Shown: piece after piece, positions 55,820-56,446 of the stretch
Layout of the letters: the number at the start of each line of letters is the position of its first letter
Numbering within the stretch: position 1 is the first letter of the stretch
From: Brachybacterium tyrofermentans
GTDB taxonomy: Bacteria > Actinomycetota > Actinomycetes > Actinomycetales > Dermabacteraceae
Length of the DNA: 56,446 bases
NCBI RefSeq assembly: GCF_014897585.1
Contig: NZ_JABUXW010000026.1
Location: forward strand, 1-56,446
Direction of reading: 5' to 3'
The notes under the pieces: generated by a model
Database searches by the model: none
Told to the model about the DNA's origin: nothing
Seen by the model: the letters and a program-made list of their open reading frames with translations, nothing else
Position numbers and translations under genes: made by a program

Positions 55820-56395
55820 ATGCCCAAGATCATCGGAGCCTCCCTCGAGGAGCACCGCGAACGCACGCGCGACAAGATCTTCGCCGCGCTCGCGGAGCTG
55901 CTGGAGACCCAGGACTTCGAGTCCGTCACGTTCTCGAAGATCGCCACGGCGGCGGACGTCGGCCGCACCGCGATGTACAACCACTTCCCGGACCGCGAGA
56001 CCCTCCTGGTCGAGTACGCGCTCCACGAGACCTCCGACTACATCGCCCAGCTGCGGGCCGGCGTGAGCGACTCCGCCTCACCGCGGGAGGCCGCGCGCGC
56101 CTATGTGCGCACGCAGCTCGAGCTGAACGTCTCGTTCCACATGCCGCAGTCGATGGGCAAGGCCTCGCTCACCGACAGCGCCGCCGCGCGCATGCGCGAG
56201 CATGTCCTGCTGATCGAGGACGTTCTGCGCACGATCGTGCGGGACGGCGTGGTCAGCGGCGACTTCGCCGCTGACCTCGACATCGACGCGACCGTGCGGG
56301 TGGTCAACTCCCTGCTGGTGGGCTCGACCGCGCGCCGGTTCTCGGCGTCCGCGCTCGAGGATTTCGTGCTGCGGGGCCTCGGCGCCCAGGCCTGA
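55820..56395 (+). CDS. TetR/AcrR family transcriptional regulator
   Basis: A 191-aa one-domain repressor. The helix-turn-helix at about residues 14-58 reads RDKIFAALAELLETQDFESVTFSKIATAADVGRTAMYNHFPDRETLL. The remaining helices form a ligand-binding domain of unknown specificity. It is last in the window, transcribed away from dcd; no target can be seen, as the gene that follows lies beyond the edge. Confidence 0.93.
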   Translation: MPKIIGASLEEHRERTRDKIFAALAELLETQDFESVTFSKIATAADVGRTAMYNHFPDRETLLVEYALHETSDYIAQLRAGVSDSASPREAARAYVRTQLELNVSFHMPQSMGKASLTDSAAARMREHVLLIEDVLRTIVRDGVVSGDFAADLDIDATVRVVNSLLVGSTARRFSASALEDFVLRGLGAQA

Positions 56396-56446
56396 CTGTG
56401 AGGATGGCTTTGTCGGCCTTGTGCTGATGGGGTGTGTTCGACGGCA

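Overview
This window comes from a high-GC Gram-positive actinobacterium. Support for this includes GC-dominated codon use, frequent GTG/TTG starts, a furA-katA pair, a mycobacterial-type class Ib ribonucleotide reductase, a bifunctional-type dCTP deaminase and an Mrp antiporter operon with an A/B fusion. The gene content fits Micrococcales, and Brachybacterium or another Dermabacteraceae is my best guess, but that is inferred from recall and not tested. I see no insertion sequence, prophage or CRISPR array; the region reads as ordinary chromosome with a few accessory islands and decayed fragments.

Layout. 1-3.5 kb: small membrane ORF, tRNA-Lys, acyltransferase, sodium:alanine symporter. 3.8-6.5 kb: ectoine operon ectABC with a strong terminator. 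6.6-8.5 kb: membrane protein, YigZ-family protein, GlsB/YeaQ-like protein. 8.8-14.8 kb: a large membrane-bound NRPS of the Pls/PosA (poly-amino-acid synthetase) type, translationally coupled to an M1 aminopeptidase, followed convergently by a 4'-phosphopantetheinyl transferase. 14.8-24.9 kb: nrdF, separated from nrdHIE by a DUF418 protein and a hydroxyacid dehydrogenase / IclR / MHS-transporter cluster. 25.3-31.6 kb: Gfo/Idh protein with a long disordered tail, PlsC, universal stress protein, katA, furA, membrane protein. 31.7-40.2 kb: TarM/TagE-like glycosyltransferase, tRNA-Thr, secreted lipoprotein peptidase, two-component/ABC locus, zinc metallopeptidase. 40.3-43.2 kb: tRNA-Glu, -Asp and -Phe with an oxidoreductase between Asp and Phe, then degenerate fragments. 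43.4-52.1 kb: fhs and the mnhACDEFG operon. 52.2-56.4 kb: UMF1-type MFS, hypothetical protein, dcd, tRNA-Gly, TetR regulator.

The most interesting system is the NRPS/M1 peptidase/PPTase locus. The adenylation pocket, read by hand alignment to PheA, is D-A-E-S-I-G-T-V-V-K. This is close to lysine-type codes and suggests a cationic homopolymer of Lys or a related diamino acid, with a dedicated degrading or immunity peptidase. The ectABC operon 2.5 kb upstream makes diaminobutyrate, another possible monomer. Osmotic and ionic stress genes (ectABC, Mrp antiporter, GlsB-like, universal stress protein, alanine symporter) fit a salt-exposed lifestyle.

A second pattern is sequence-level: many genes carry tandem duplications that start at or span the stop codon (units of 8, 10, 18, 19, 24, 26 and 40 bp), while repeats inside coding regions have units of 6 or 9 bp. 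A third is a set of genes whose start codon lies 6-8 nt after a TANNNT box, suggesting leaderless transcripts.
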